DNA of 64,000 bases from Perlucidibaca aquatica (GTDB lineage Bacteria > Pseudomonadota > Gammaproteobacteria > Pseudomonadales > Moraxellaceae), in the NCBI RefSeq assembly GCF_001676655.1, contig NZ_LZDB01000002.1, positions 248,001 through 312,000 of the forward strand. Direction: 5' to 3'. This document shows, piece after piece, positions 33,314 through 43,768 of this stretch (position 1 is the stretch's first letter; each line of letters begins with the position of its first letter). The translations under genes and the position numbers were made by a program. The notes below the pieces were generated by a model. That model made no database searches. It was not told the origin of the DNA and worked only from the letters and a program-made list of their open reading frames with translations.

Positions 33314-35749
33314 TTATTGACGCTGGCGTAAGCGCAGGGCGTTGATGACCACAACCAGTGAACTTAAGGACATGCCCAGCGCGGCCAACCAAGGCGGTAC
33401 AAAGCCCAAGGCAGCCGGCGGCAGAATAGCGAGATTGTAGCCCACGGCCCAGCGCAAGTTCTGCTGAATAATGTGTGCTGTGCGATCGGCCATGCGAAAC
33501 GCGGGCAACAAGGCGGGTAAGCGATCGCCGAGTAGAACCGCGTCGGCCGTGGTTTGCGCCAAGTCTGTGCCCGAGCCCATGGCAATGCCGAGGTGGGCTT
33601 GGCCCAAGCTTGGGGCATCGTTCACGCCGTCTCCAACCATCACCACAATGGCGCCGCTGGCTTGCAATTTCTCGATGGCCTGCTGTTTCTCCTGCGGTGT
33701 CATGGCGCCTTGGCAGTGATCAATGCCCAGTGCCTCAGCGACTTGTTGTGGCACGGCGGAATGATCACCGGACATCAAATAGGTTTGCAAACCGCGCTCG
33801 CGTAAAGCCTGAATCACCGGCAGTGCCTCGGGCCGTAATTGATCCTCCAGCGTGATGCAGGCGAGCACGACGCGAGGCGTATTTTCGGCATGAAGGGCTT
33901 GGCGAGTGAGATACAAGGTTAAGGCGGACTCGTGGGTTGCCGAGCTTTCTGCACAGGCAAACCGAGCATGACCTAAGCGATAGATAAAGCCTTCATGCGA
34001 GGCGGATACGCCAGAGCCAGCGATTTGGCTAGGCGGTTCGTTAAATGGCGTGGCCACCGCGTGTTCTTGCTGGGCGAGGGCGGTAATGGCTTGGGCAATG
34101 GGGTGCGCGGAGCCAGCCTCAAGACCGGCCAACAGGCTGAGTACCTGCTCACGCGGTAATGCCTGGGTATCGAGCTTTTTTACGATGAGCTGTGCTGTTG
34201 TTAGCGTACCGGTCTTGTCAAACACCACATGCGTGGCGGCGGCTAACGTGTCCAAGACATGGCCACGGGTGAGCAAGAAGCTTTCTCGCGCCAGCGTGTG
34301 TGTGGCCGCCGTCAACGCGGCGGGTGTCGCCAGAGAGAGGGCACAAGGGCAGGTGGCTACCAATACGGCCAGCACCGCCCAAAAGGCATGGCTGGGATCA
34401 ACAAACTGCCATCCCACATAGGTCAGCACGGCCAGTACCAGCACGCGTGCCACAAAGAAATGCGCCATGCGGTCCGCTTTTTGGGCAATCAGCGGCTTTT
34501 CTGACAAGGCACGTGCAAGCAGTTGCTGCAGCGTGGCCAGCACAGACTCTTGGCCCACGCGCGTGACTTCAGCTTCTAGAACTTGCTCGCCGTTGATGCT
34601 GCCACCCAGTAAATCGGCACCGGGCTGTTTATTGACGGGCAGTGGCTCGCCGGTAATGAAGGCCTCCGAAACACTGCTGCTGCCGTGGAGCACCCGTGCA
34701 TCACAGGGTACGGACTCCCCGGCGCGTATCAGAATGACATCGCCCGGTAACAAATCATCGCTGGCCACTGTTTGCCATTGACCATCCGCTAAACGGCGCT
34801 GGGCGAGGCGAGGCTCCATCAGCATCAGACTGGCCGCAGTTTCTCCGGCATGCTGTCTTGCCTTCAGCTCTAAATATCGGCTGGTCTGTAGAAAGAAAAT
34901 AAACATACAGACCGAATCAAAGTAGGTTTCTCCACTTTGGGTCACGGTGGCATACCAGCTCGCGGTGTAGGCAAAAATCAGCGCGATGGACACAGGCACG
35001 TCCATGGTCAAGCTGCGGGCCTTCAGGGCGTTGACGGCGGCGCGATAAAAAGGCCATCCGGCGTAGAAAAAGACCGGGGTTGCCACCACGCCAGAAATCC
35101 AGCGCAAGTAGTCGCGATATTCATCACTAATGCCTTGAAAGGCACCGATATAGAGCCCTAGGCCGTACATCATGGCCTGCATCGTGCCCAAGCCGGCTAG
35201 GGCGACTCGAATGAGCTGCGTCCTTGCCTCACGCTTGAGCTGGGCAGCATGGGTGTCGGCTTGGAATGGGCGGGCACGATAGCCCACCGTTTCGAGTACC
35301 TTCAGCAAGCTGCTCAAAGGCCGCTGGCTGTCATCCCAAACTAAACGCAGTCGATGATTACTGAGATTCACAGAAGCTTGGGCAACGCTGTGTTCTTGCG
35401 TTAAGCGACGCTCAATTAGCCAGGCACAAGCCGCGCAGCTGACGTTCTCTAAACTAAGCTCGGTGCAGGCATAGCGGCCTTCACGGTGTACAAAGTCACT
35501 TTGTGCCGCAGGATGGTCAAATCGCAGGAGGTCTTCAAGCGCTTCGGGCAGGGCGGCGGTGGGGCTGCTGCTATCTCGTTCTTGGTAGTAAGACGATAAA
35601 CCACTGGACACAATGCTTTCTGCAACGGCGACACAGCCGGGGCAACAAAAAGCTCGCCGCTCGCCAAGCACCAGGGTGTGATAGCGGGGCGTATGATCTG
35701 AACCAGACCCTTCCGGATTGGGCAGGTCGCAGTGGTAGCAGTTACTCAC
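33314..35749 (-). CDS. ccoI: CcoI/FixI copper-transporting P-type ATPase
   Basis: An 811-residue P1B-type ATPase. The N-terminus has a Cys-rich zinc/metal-binding region (MSNCYHCDLPNPEG and FCCPGCVAVAESIV) and a heavy-metal-associated domain with CAAC (NVSCAACAWLIERRL). About eight TM helices follow, including the CPC metal site (VATCPCALSLATPAALTAA). The catalytic core has TGEPLPVNK, phosphorylation motif DKTGTLT and hinge MVGDGVNDAP. It exports or delivers copper for the binuclear centre of cbb3 oxidase. It overlaps ccoH by 4 bp and is followed by ccoS. Confidence 0.95.
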   Translation of the reverse strand: MSNCYHCDLPNPEGSGSDHTPRYHTLVLGERRAFCCPGCVAVAESIVSSGLSSYYQERDSSSPTAALPEALEDLLRFDHPAAQSDFVHREGRYACTELSLENVSCAACAWLIERRLTQEHSVAQASVNLSNHRLRLVWDDSQRPLSSLLKVLETVGYRARPFQADTHAAQLKREARTQLIRVALAGLGTMQAMMYGLGLYIGAFQGISDEYRDYLRWISGVVATPVFFYAGWPFYRAAVNALKARSLTMDVPVSIALIFAYTASWYATVTQSGETYFDSVCMFIFFLQTSRYLELKARQHAGETAASLMLMEPRLAQRRLADGQWQTVASDDLLPGDVILIRAGESVPCDARVLHGSSSVSEAFITGEPLPVNKQPGADLLGGSINGEQVLEAEVTRVGQESVLATLQQLLARALSEKPLIAQKADRMAHFFVARVLVLAVLTYVGWQFVDPSHAFWAVLAVLVATCPCALSLATPAALTAATHTLARESFLLTRGHVLDTLAAATHVVFDKTGTLTTAQLIVKKLDTQALPREQVLSLLAGLEAGSAHPIAQAITALAQQEHAVATPFNEPPSQIAGSGVSASHEGFIYRLGHARFACAESSATHESALTLYLTRQALHAENTPRVVLACITLEDQLRPEALPVIQALRERGLQTYLMSGDHSAVPQQVAEALGIDHCQGAMTPQEKQQAIEKLQASGAIVVMVGDGVNDAPSLGQAHLGIAMGSGTDLAQTTADAVLLGDRLPALLPAFRMADRTAHIIQQNLRWAVGYNLAILPPAALGFVPPWLAALGMSLSSLVVVINALRLRQRQ

Positions 35750-36258
35750 TCGGGTTGTAGGCTAATGCCTTCCTGTGAAGGTAAGCGGCGTGTGCCTGCT
35801 AAGCGCCAATCGCGGGTGGATAATTCAATCTGGAAGACGCCATCAAGTGGCTGCGCGAGCTGGCCACGATAGCTGTTGCCCATCAGGCGTTGTAAGACCA
35901 ATTTCTGGTCCTTACCGCTTTGGGTGCTATGCACAAAGTTCAGCTCAATGCTGGGCGCTTCAACCGGTGCTTTGGCGTTCAGCGTCAGTAATACCTCACC
36001 CGTCGTGTCATCAAACGTGATGTTCGCTACTAAGCCTAAGGCTAACGCGGCTTCATCTCGGCTGAAGCTGTTATTGATGGACTTGCCATCTTCGTACCAA
36101 TCATCACGCACCACGGCATCGCGATGAATAACGGCGAGGTAAACAAAGTGCAGCGAAAAGGCGACTGCAAACGCAGGGATGGCGATAACAAACCAAAGCC
36201 AAGGGTGACGATACCAAGGCACGATCGGGGCGGCACTGGTATTCGGCTTAGTACTCAT
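35746..36258 (-). CDS. ccoH: CcoH/FixH, cbb3 oxidase assembly protein
   Basis: A 170-residue protein with one TM helix near the N-terminus (HPWLWFVIAIPAFAVAFSLHFVYLAV) and a periplasmic beta-rich FixH domain (VRDDWYEDGKSINNSFSRDEAALALG, a family hallmark). ATG 36258, preceded by GGAG, is preferred over an upstream TTG 36300 that overlaps the ccoG stop. CcoH stays associated with the cbb3 complex and aids assembly. Its last bases overlap the ccoI start by 4 bp. Confidence 0.93.
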   Translation of the reverse strand: MSTKPNTSAAPIVPWYRHPWLWFVIAIPAFAVAFSLHFVYLAVIHRDAVVRDDWYEDGKSINNSFSRDEAALALGLVANITFDDTTGEVLLTLNAKAPVEAPSIELNFVHSTQSGKDQKLVLQRLMGNSYRGQLAQPLDGVFQIELSTRDWRLAGTRRLPSQEGISLQPE

Positions 36259-36296
36259 AAATGCTCCGGGAGTGGCTTTAGCTTGGCGCGGTTGCG

Positions 36297-37733
36297 TCAA
36301 AGCTGAGGCGACAAAAAGGTATTTTTCGTTTCAGCACGCACCGACGAATTCCCGCGCTGCGTCACGACAATTTCAATCTCGGCTCGTCTGGCTGTAATCA
36401 CTTCCGGGTCGGCCGTGATCGAGATGGGGCGCGTCGCTAATTCACCGGCGTGCAGGCGAATGACGATGGGTTCGCCATCCAGTTGTACGGGGAACGTCGT
36501 CGACTTGGCCCGAATTTCGTACTCGGCTGCCGTTTGTGCTTTGTTTTGGATTTTCAGCGTGTAGCTGTTTTCAATCCAACCGTCATTATTCTCGCGATAG
36601 AGCTGGCCACGATCCCGCAAAGCCTCTACAGATAAAGGCACGCGACTAATCAGTGCATACAGTAGCGCGCCCATCATCAGGCTGAGCACCACGGTATAAC
36701 CAATGAGGCGAGGGCGGATAAAGTGGTACTGGCCGTCGCCGGTTTTCTCCAGGAGATTTTCCGTGGTGTATTTTACCAAGCCTCGGTCATAGCCCATTTG
36801 ATCCATGACGCTATCGCAGGCGTCGATACAGGCGGCACATTGGATGCACTCGAACTGCAGGCCATCGCGAATATCAATGCCTGTGGGGCAGACTTGTACG
36901 CACATGCCGCAGTCGATGCAGTCGCCCAGTCCCGCTTCTTCACCGGTGGTGCCGCGTTTACGCGAACCGCGTGGGTCACCCCGATGATAGTCGTAAGAAA
37001 TAATCAGGGTGTCGCGATCAAACATCACGCTTTGGAAGCGGCCGTAGGGGCAGACGTGCAGACAGATTTGCTCACGCATCCAGCCCGCATTCAGGTAGGT
37101 CGCCAGTGAGAAAAAGCCCAGCCAAAAGCCCATCCAAAAATCGAGCGTGCCGGTACTGACTTGTTCCCACAGATCGCGGACGGGGGTGAAGTAGCCAATA
37201 AAGGCGATACCTGTGGCGACCGAAATGACTACCCAACCACTGTGCTTAACGGTGCGGCGCAGGAATTTGCCGATGCTCATGGGGGCTTTGTCGAGGCGCA
37301 TACGCGCGTTGCGGTTGCCCTCGGCAAGTTCCTCAACCCACATGAAGGCTTTGGTCCACACCGTCTGAGGGCAGGTATAACCACACCAGACACGACCGGC
37401 GAGCACCGTGACGGCGAATAGGGCAAAGGCCGCGATGATAAAAAGCCAAGACAAAAAGAAGAAATCTTGCGGCAGAAAGGTCCACCCAAAGATATAAAAA
37501 TGACGCTCGGGCAGATCAAAAATGACCGCCTGACGGCCTTCCCAATTCAGCCAGGGCAGCAGGAAAAACAACGCCATAGTGGCAAACAGCGAGACATTTC
37601 GAATGTATTGAAAAAAGCCAGAAATGGAGCGGGCATGAATTTTCTCGCGCTTGGCGTACAAGTCCATCATTTGTGGCTGATGCACTTTCACCGGATCGGG
37701 CGAGAGGTCACGGGTTGGAATCTGCTGGCTCAT
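36297..37733 (-). CDS. ccoG: CcoG/FixG, polyferredoxin-type cbb3 maturation protein
   Basis: A 478-residue protein with five or six TM helices and cytoplasmic 4Fe-4S ferredoxin motifs. The first is CIDCGMCVQVCPTGIDIRDG and the second is CIQCAACIDACDSV. A conserved early CGYTCPQTVWTKAF block and a C-terminal Ig-like domain (~370-478) complete the family. CcoG reduces Cu(II) to Cu(I) for delivery to CcoN. It starts after the ccoNOQP terminator, 120 bp downstream of ccoP, and precedes ccoH. Confidence 0.95.
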   Translation of the reverse strand: MSQQIPTRDLSPDPVKVHQPQMMDLYAKREKIHARSISGFFQYIRNVSLFATMALFFLLPWLNWEGRQAVIFDLPERHFYIFGWTFLPQDFFFLSWLFIIAAFALFAVTVLAGRVWCGYTCPQTVWTKAFMWVEELAEGNRNARMRLDKAPMSIGKFLRRTVKHSGWVVISVATGIAFIGYFTPVRDLWEQVSTGTLDFWMGFWLGFFSLATYLNAGWMREQICLHVCPYGRFQSVMFDRDTLIISYDYHRGDPRGSRKRGTTGEEAGLGDCIDCGMCVQVCPTGIDIRDGLQFECIQCAACIDACDSVMDQMGYDRGLVKYTTENLLEKTGDGQYHFIRPRLIGYTVVLSLMMGALLYALISRVPLSVEALRDRGQLYRENNDGWIENSYTLKIQNKAQTAAEYEIRAKSTTFPVQLDGEPIVIRLHAGELATRPISITADPEVITARRAEIEIVVTQRGNSSVRAETKNTFLSPQL

Positions 37734-37781
37734 GGTTACTTCCGACGATTCGACAATGTCCGCTATTTTACGGCCTTTTGA

Positions 37782-37816
37782 AACAAAACAGCCCGCGACA
37801 AATGGTCGCAGGCTGT
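37782..37816 (-). terminator. Intrinsic terminator after ccoNOQP
   Basis: On the minus strand a 12-bp stem, ACAGCCTGCGAC pairing with GTCGCGGGCTGT (one G-T wobble-type mismatch near the middle), has a 5-base loop. A T-rich run (TTTTGTTT) follows it at 37788-37781. It lies 38 bp after the ccoP stop and before ccoG, separating structural from maturation genes. Partial readthrough is possible. Confidence 0.7.
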
Positions 37817-37853
37817 GTTTGTTAACGCATTTTAATGATTGCTCGTATCAGAC

Positions 37854-38738
37854 TTACTTGTTCGACAACGAGTAAACATAAGCCGCCATCAAATGAACAC
37901 GTTCTGGACCCAAGGTCTTGGCAAAGCTAGGCATGTGATTCTGGCGACCGTAGAAGACAGTTTCCAATACTTTCTTCTGTGTACCGCCATGAAGCCACGT
38001 GGTGTCCGTTAGGTTGGGCGCACCAATGGCCGGGTTGCCCTTACCGTTGGCACCATGACAGCCCGCGCACACGCCAAAACGTGCTTGGCCAGCTTCGGCG
38101 AGATCGGCATTGACCTTACGACCTGAGAGCGAAAGGGCATAAGCCACCACTTCACGAACGCCTTGCTCACCCATGGTGTCTAGCCACGCCGGCATGACAC
38201 CGTTGCGACCCAGTGTCAGTGTTTCCACCAGCTTTTCAGGTTCGCCACCGTAGAGCCAGTCGTGGTCGGTTAAGTTCGGGAAGCCATTGCCGCCGCGTGC
38301 GTTAGAGCCGTGGCAAACCGCGCAGTTGTTGGCAAAAATACGACCAGCTACTTTCATGGCACGTTCGTTTTTCGCCAGTTCCGGAATCGGAATGGCGGCG
38401 AAGGAGGCGTACAGCGGACCAAACTGCTTGTCATAAGCGGCTTCATCCGCCTTCAACTCGCCGTGGGAGGTCCAGCCCAGCAGGCCTTGGAACTTACCTA
38501 GGCCTGGATACAGGGCCAGATAACCCAAAGCAAAAGCGATGGAACCCCAGAAGCAGATCAACCACCAGCGCGGCAGGGGGTTGTTGTACTCCTTGATGCC
38601 ATCGTATTCATGGCCTGTGGTGCCGTCTTCGGCCATTTCCGACAGGTCCATCTTGCGAGTCCACATCAACAGCCAAGACACGACCACGATGTTGGCCAGT
38701 GCCAGAACGATGATGTAACCGCTCCAGAAATCAGTCAT
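37854..38738 (-). CDS. ccoP: CcoP, cbb3 oxidase dihaem cytochrome c subunit
   Basis: A 294-residue membrane-anchored cytochrome c. It has an N-terminal TM helix and FixP_N region (about residues 5-30), and a second TM helix near 57-77. Two c-type haem motifs follow: CAVCH at 139-143 and CAGCH at 224-228. Methionine axial ligand candidates lie in VMPAW (~182) and HMPSF. It passes electrons from cytochrome c to CcoO/CcoN. Its start overlaps the ccoQ stop by 4 bp, and a terminator follows. Confidence 0.95.
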   Translation of the reverse strand: MTDFWSGYIIVLALANIVVVSWLLMWTRKMDLSEMAEDGTTGHEYDGIKEYNNPLPRWWLICFWGSIAFALGYLALYPGLGKFQGLLGWTSHGELKADEAAYDKQFGPLYASFAAIPIPELAKNERAMKVAGRIFANNCAVCHGSNARGGNGFPNLTDHDWLYGGEPEKLVETLTLGRNGVMPAWLDTMGEQGVREVVAYALSLSGRKVNADLAEAGQARFGVCAGCHGANGKGNPAIGAPNLTDTTWLHGGTQKKVLETVFYGRQNHMPSFAKTLGPERVHLMAAYVYSLSNK

Positions 38739-38920
38739 TTCGTTTCTCCACTCTTCGTCTTTTCAGCGCGTGCTTGATAGATCGGGTCAGAGTCCAGCGC
38801 GAGTTGTCCGTCTTCTTCAAAGCGCTTGCGATTGGAAGGCTTGTAGGCCCACCAGCAAATCCCTAAGAAAGCCACCATCGCGAAGAGGGTGGCGATGCCG
38901 TGCAAAGTCCCGCTGTCCAT
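38735..38920 (-). CDS. ccoQ: CcoQ, small cbb3 oxidase subunit
   Basis: A 61-residue single-TM protein typical of CcoQ. It has helix LHGIATLFAMVAFLGICWWAYKPSN, then a charged cytoplasmic tail (RKRFEEDGQLAL). It stabilises the CcoP interaction with the CcoNO core. It sits between ccoO (2-bp gap) and ccoP (4-bp overlap) in the conserved order. Confidence 0.93.
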   Translation of the reverse strand: MDSGTLHGIATLFAMVAFLGICWWAYKPSNRKRFEEDGQLALDSDPIYQARAEKTKSGETK

Positions 38921-38922
38921 GA

Positions 38923-39543
38923 TTACCGTACCCCTCTGTCTTTAAAGGCATGACCGAGTTGCTGCAGGTAGACCACGAGGGCGTCCAGTTCGGACTTACC
39001 CTTGACTGCTTCTGCTGCGCCGGCAATATCCGCGTCGGTGTAAGGCACGCCGAAATTACGGAAAGTTTCCAGCTTTTTGGCGGTCAAACGGCCATCCAAC
39101 GCAGTGGTTTCCAGCCATGGGTAGCTTGGCATGATGGACTCAGGCACCACATCGCGAGGATTGATCAAATGCGCACGATGCCATTGATCGGAGTAACGAC
39201 CACCCACGCGAGCCAAATCTGGGCCGGTACGCTTGGAACCCCACAGGAAGGGGTGATCCCAAACCGACTCACCACCTACTGAATAGTGGCCGTAGCGTGC
39301 AGTTTCGGCACGCAGCGGACGCACCATCTGGGTGTGGCAGACGTGGCAGCCTTCACGGATGTAAACATCGCGGCCTTCCATGGCCAGCGGGCTGAGCTTG
39401 ACCAAAGTTTTGACCGGCTCAGTGGTTTCTTTCTGGAAGAATTGCGGAACAATTTCGACCAGCGTTGCAAAGCTGATGGCAATGACCGTAAAGAATGCCA
39501 GCAGGCCAACATTCTTTTCGACTAATTCATGCTTAGAAGCCAT
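38923..39543 (-). CDS. ccoO: CcoO, cbb3 oxidase monohaem cytochrome c subunit
   Basis: A 206-residue membrane cytochrome c. An N-terminal TM helix ([25 protein letters not shown]) is followed by the single c-haem motif [11 protein letters not shown], with the conserved [34 protein letters not shown] block. It accepts electrons from CcoP and hands them to CcoN. It follows ccoN by 12 bp. Confidence 0.95.
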   Translation of the reverse strand: MASKHELVEKNVGLLAFFTVIAISFATLVEIVPQFFQKETTEPVKTLVKLSPLAMEGRDVYIREGCHVCHTQMVRPLRAETARYGHYSVGGESVWDHPFLWGSKRTGPDLARVGGRYSDQWHRAHLINPRDVVPESIMPSYPWLETTALDGRLTAKKLETFRNFGVPYTDADIAGAAEAVKGKSELDALVVYLQQLGHAFKDRGVR

Positions 39544-39555
39544 GGTGCATTCTCC

Positions 39556-40977
39556 TTAGGCGGCCGGCAGGTCTTTTGGCGTATCGCCGCGAACCGTTCT
39601 GAACACGTTGTAGGCCATGATGAGCATGCCGGTGAGGAACATGGCACCACCGATCATGCGACCTATATACATCGGGTGGCTGGCTACAACGCTTTCAATG
39701 AAGCTGTAGGTCAGCGTGCCGTCGGCGTTAATGGCGCGCCACATCAGACCTTGGGTGATCCCCGAGATCCACATGGAGACGATGTAGAACACGGTGCCAA
39801 TCGTCGCCAGCCAGAAGTGCAGGTTGATCAGCGAGGTCGAGTACATGGCCTGGCGTTCCCAGAGACGCGGAATCAGCACATACAAGGAACCAATCGAGAT
39901 CATGGCAACCCAGCCGAGAGCACCGGAGTGCACGTGGCCAATGGTCCAGTCGGTGTTGTGTGACAGCGAGTTAACGGTCTTGATCGACATCATCGGGCCT
40001 TCAAACGTGGCCATGGCGTAGAACGACAGGGCAACGATGAGGAAGCGGATGATCGGATCGGAACGCAGTTTGTCCCAAGCGCCTGAAAGTGTCAGTACGC
40101 CGTTGAGCATGCCGCCCCAGCTCGGTGCAATCAGAATCAGCGAGAACGCCATACCCAAGGACTGTGTCCAGTCTGGCAGTGCCGAGTAGTGCAAATGGTG
40201 CGCACCGGCCCACATGTAGACCGAGATCAGCGCCCAGAAGTGCACGATCGAGAGACGATACGAGTACACCGGACGACCGGCCTGGATGGGCACGAAGTAG
40301 TACATCATGCCGAGGAAGCCGGCGGTGAGCAGGAAGCCCACGGCGTTGTGGCCGTACCACCACTGAATCATCGCGTCCGTTGCACCCGAGTACATGGAGT
40401 AGGACTTGAAGGTGTCAATGGGCATCGCCATCGAGTTCACGATGTGCAATAGCGCAATGGTGATGATGAAGCCACCATAGAACCAGTTCGCCACATAGAT
40501 GTGCGATGTCTGACGCTTAACCAGCGTGCCAAAGAACACCGCAGCATAAGCAATCCAAACCACGGCAATCAGAAGGTCGATGGGCCATTCCAGCTCGGCA
40601 TATTCCTTAGCCGAAGTCAGTCCCATAGGCAGTGTGATGATCGCGGCAACGATGACCGTCTGCCAGCCCCAGAACACGAACTGGGCGAGCTTGGGCATGA
40701 ACAGCGGCGTTAATGTGGTGCGTTGCACGACATAAAACGAAGTTGTCATCAGCGCAGAGCCACCAAAGGCGAAGATCACCAAGTTGGTGTGCAGAGGGCG
40801 CAAGCGGCCAAAGGAAAACCAGGCGGTGTCAAAATTGAGAGCGGGCCAGGCCAGCTGAGAGGCGATTAATACGCCAACAGCCATACCCAGAATTCCCCAA
40901 ATGACGGTCATGATGGCAAATTGCCTGACCACCTGCATGTGATACGCCGGCGCGGCGCCTGACGGAGCATGGGACAT
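39556..40977 (-). CDS. ccoN: CcoN, cbb3 oxidase catalytic subunit I
   Basis: A 473-residue haem-copper oxidase subunit with about 12 TM helices. Start ATG 40977 has AGGAAG upstream. A longer frame to 41100 encodes an unrelated tail. CcoN hallmarks are the low-spin haem region ([21 protein letters not shown]), the CuB His/Tyr cluster ([26 protein letters not shown]) and [30 protein letters not shown] carries the high-spin-haem and CuB histidines. It reduces oxygen to water with high affinity. First gene of ccoNOQP. I found no convincing FNR box upstream. Confidence 0.95.
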   Translation of the reverse strand: MSHAPSGAAPAYHMQVVRQFAIMTVIWGILGMAVGVLIASQLAWPALNFDTAWFSFGRLRPLHTNLVIFAFGGSALMTTSFYVVQRTTLTPLFMPKLAQFVFWGWQTVIVAAIITLPMGLTSAKEYAELEWPIDLLIAVVWIAYAAVFFGTLVKRQTSHIYVANWFYGGFIITIALLHIVNSMAMPIDTFKSYSMYSGATDAMIQWWYGHNAVGFLLTAGFLGMMYYFVPIQAGRPVYSYRLSIVHFWALISVYMWAGAHHLHYSALPDWTQSLGMAFSLILIAPSWGGMLNGVLTLSGAWDKLRSDPIIRFLIVALSFYAMATFEGPMMSIKTVNSLSHNTDWTIGHVHSGALGWVAMISIGSLYVLIPRLWERQAMYSTSLINLHFWLATIGTVFYIVSMWISGITQGLMWRAINADGTLTYSFIESVVASHPMYIGRMIGGAMFLTGMLIMAYNVFRTVRGDTPKDLPAA

Positions 40978-41764
<787 letters not shown>

Positions 41765-41793
41765 CGTTAAAACTACACTTTTAGGAGAACACC

Positions 41794-43107
41794 ATGCTTC
41801 CTCGCGTGGCGGGCTTTATTAGCCTTTTCTTACTGCTGCCAAACCTGGCATTTGCCTCCGACACAGTCGCTCTGAATTCCGGCAACACCGCATGGATTCT
41901 CACGGCTACTGCGTTGGTGTTGTTTATGACCTTGCCCGGTCTGGCGTTGTTTTACGGCGGCTTAGTCCGCAGTAAAAACGTCCTGTCTATTCTGATGGCG
42001 TGTTTTGCCATTGCGGGTGGCGTTAGCGTGCTGTGGCTCTTAGGCCTGTATTCGCTGACCTTTAGTGACGGCGGCGTTGCTCAAGACTGGATTGGTGGTA
42101 TCAGCAAGGCTGCCTTTGCCGGCATAAACCGCGACTCGATGCAGGGTGATATCCCGGAAGTGCTGTTTGCCGCCTTCCAGATGACCTTTGCCATCATTAC
42201 TCCAGCGCTCATTATTGGTGCATTTGCCGAGCGCGTTAAGTTCTCCGCCACACTGATCTTCTCCTTGCTGTGGACGGCTGCTGTCTACGTGCCGGTAGCG
42301 CATTGGGTTTGGGGCGGCGGTTTCTTGGCTCAGCGCGGCGTCATCGACTTTGCCGGTGGTATCACTGTGCATATCACGGCAGGTATCGCTGCATTGGTTG
42401 CGGCTATTGTGATTGGTCCGCGTCGTGGCTTCCCCAAAACGCCGATGCCTCCGCACAACCTCACAATGACAGTCATCGGTGCGGGCATGCTCTGGGTCGG
42501 TTGGTTCGGCTTTAATGCCGGCTCGGCACTGGCTGCAAATGGCAGTGCAGGCATGGCGCTGCTGGTCACGCACATTTCAGCGTCCGCCGGCGCTTTGGTC
42601 TGGATGCTGTGTGAGTGGAAGCGTTTCGGTAAGCCCTCTGTGCTCGGTATTGTTACCGGCATGGTGGCGGGTTTGGGCACGATTACCCCAGCCGCTGGCA
42701 GCGTAGGCCCCATGGGTGCGTTGATCATTGGTGTGCTCGCGGGCTTGGTCTGCTTCAACATGACGCAAATCGTTAAGCGCAAATGGGAAATTGATGATTC
42801 GCTGGATGTTTTCCCGGTGCACGGCGTGGGCGGCATTTTGGGTAGCTTGATTGTGGCGGTTCTGGCCAGCCCGGATCTGGGTATCTTCTCGGGCTTTGGC
42901 TTCGGTGGCAGTAATGCCAGCATTGCCGATCAGTTCTCAGCTCAAGCCTTGGGCGTTGGCGTTGCGGTTGTGTATACCGCGGCCGTGACTTGGGTATTGT
43001 TGAAGGTCACGGGTGTGCTGACTGGCGGCCTGCGTGTTTCGGCTGAACAAGAAACGGAAGGTCTGGATCTCGTCTTACATGATGAGAAGGGTTACGACAT
43101 CCGCTAA
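41794..43107 (+). CDS. amtB: AmtB ammonium transporter
   Basis: A 437-residue Amt protein. The cleavable signal peptide (FISLFLLLPNLAFA) is typical of AmtB. About 11 TM helices follow, with GLALFYGGLVRSKNVLS (helix 1), LWTAAVYVPVAHWVWGGGFLAQRGVIDFAGG (containing the pore Asp/His region) and DVFPVHGVGGILGSL with the second pore histidine. It conducts ammonium into the cell under nitrogen limitation and is controlled by GlnK, encoded just upstream. A large hairpin follows the stop. Confidence 0.95.
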   Translation: MLPRVAGFISLFLLLPNLAFASDTVALNSGNTAWILTATALVLFMTLPGLALFYGGLVRSKNVLSILMACFAIAGGVSVLWLLGLYSLTFSDGGVAQDWIGGISKAAFAGINRDSMQGDIPEVLFAAFQMTFAIITPALIIGAFAERVKFSATLIFSLLWTAAVYVPVAHWVWGGGFLAQRGVIDFAGGITVHITAGIAALVAAIVIGPRRGFPKTPMPPHNLTMTVIGAGMLWVGWFGFNAGSALAANGSAGMALLVTHISASAGALVWMLCEWKRFGKPSVLGIVTGMVAGLGTITPAAGSVGPMGALIIGVLAGLVCFNMTQIVKRKWEIDDSLDVFPVHGVGGILGSLIVAVLASPDLGIFSGFGFGGSNASIADQFSAQALGVGVAVVYTAAVTWVLLKVTGVLTGGLRVSAEQETEGLDLVLHDEKGYDIR

Positions 43108-43118
43108 TGTGGCAGGTT

Positions 43119-43149
43119 GCGCCGCGATCACCAAACTGGTGCGCGGCGC
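43119..43149 (+). terminator. Possible terminator/hairpin after amtB
   Basis: GCGCCGCG at 43119-43126 pairs with CGCGGCGC at 43142-43149. The loop itself contains a second pairing (CACCA with TGGTG), giving a long, stable hairpin. No good T-tract follows, so it may be a pause or a factor-dependent end. Confidence 0.4.
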
Positions 43150-43298
43150 GACTTTGTTGCACCATTTTGTTGCAGCGTTTGGGCGCCAACAAAGTTCGTG
43201 ACTGACTGGTTGCCAGTGTCACGGTCATCGTGTAGGTTCAACCTCCGGCGATTCACTAGACCGGTGTTTACACAATTACTTTTTTGGAGAAGAACAAG

Positions 43299-43685
43299 AT
43301 GGCAGCTTTCCTGTCGCAACAATGGTTTGCAAAAGTCGCTGAACTGACCGCCGCTGCGGGCGACCTCAATGTACCTGCTGGCCTCGCTAATCTGCTGCTG
43401 AACGTCACCGTCAACGACGCTCCGGAAGGCAAAGTCGATCTCGCCCTGAATGGCGGCAAGTTTGAGCTGGGTCACAACGCCGCAGCCGGCACTAAGCTGA
43501 TCTTGTCGGCTGAGCTGCTGCGTCGCATCTTCCTCGAAGGCGATGCCAGCGCGGGTATGCAAGGTTTCATGACGGGTCAACTGAAAGTTGAAGGCGACAT
43601 GAGCAAGATCATGGCCATGCAGTCCGCTCGTCCAAGCGAGCCAATGAAGGCCCTGTTTAAGCAGATTTTGGAAATGACTGCTTAA
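43299..43685 (+). CDS. SCP2 sterol-binding domain protein
   Basis: A 128-residue protein of the SCP2 fold (alpha-beta, hydrophobic lipid cavity). Start is ATG 43299, 8 bases after GGAGA. The TTG at 43284 is upstream of that site. Motifs include VDLALNGGKFELGHN, LILSAELLRRIFLEGDASAGMQGFMTGQLKVEGDMSKIMAMQ, typical of bacterial SCP2 proteins that bind fatty acyl-CoA or other lipids. No catalytic partner is fused. A strong terminator follows the stop. Confidence 0.85.
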   Translation: MAAFLSQQWFAKVAELTAAAGDLNVPAGLANLLLNVTVNDAPEGKVDLALNGGKFELGHNAAAGTKLILSAELLRRIFLEGDASAGMQGFMTGQLKVEGDMSKIMAMQSARPSEPMKALFKQILEMTA

Positions 43686-43700
43686 TTTAGTGCTGGATTA

Positions 43701-43739
43701 AAAAACCCACCAACAGTGCGCTGTTGGTGGGTTTTTTTT
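43701..43739 (+). terminator. Strong intrinsic terminator after the SCP2 gene
   Basis: AACCCACCAACAG (43704-43716) and CTGTTGGTGGGTT (43721-43733) form a perfect 13-bp stem with loop TGCG, followed by a run of T. The A-run on the 5' side makes it bidirectional, so it can also stop the MAPEG gene's transcript from the other side. Confidence 0.92.
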
Positions 43740-43768
43740 CGCGCCGATTTAGCCGAAGCTGCGGGTCA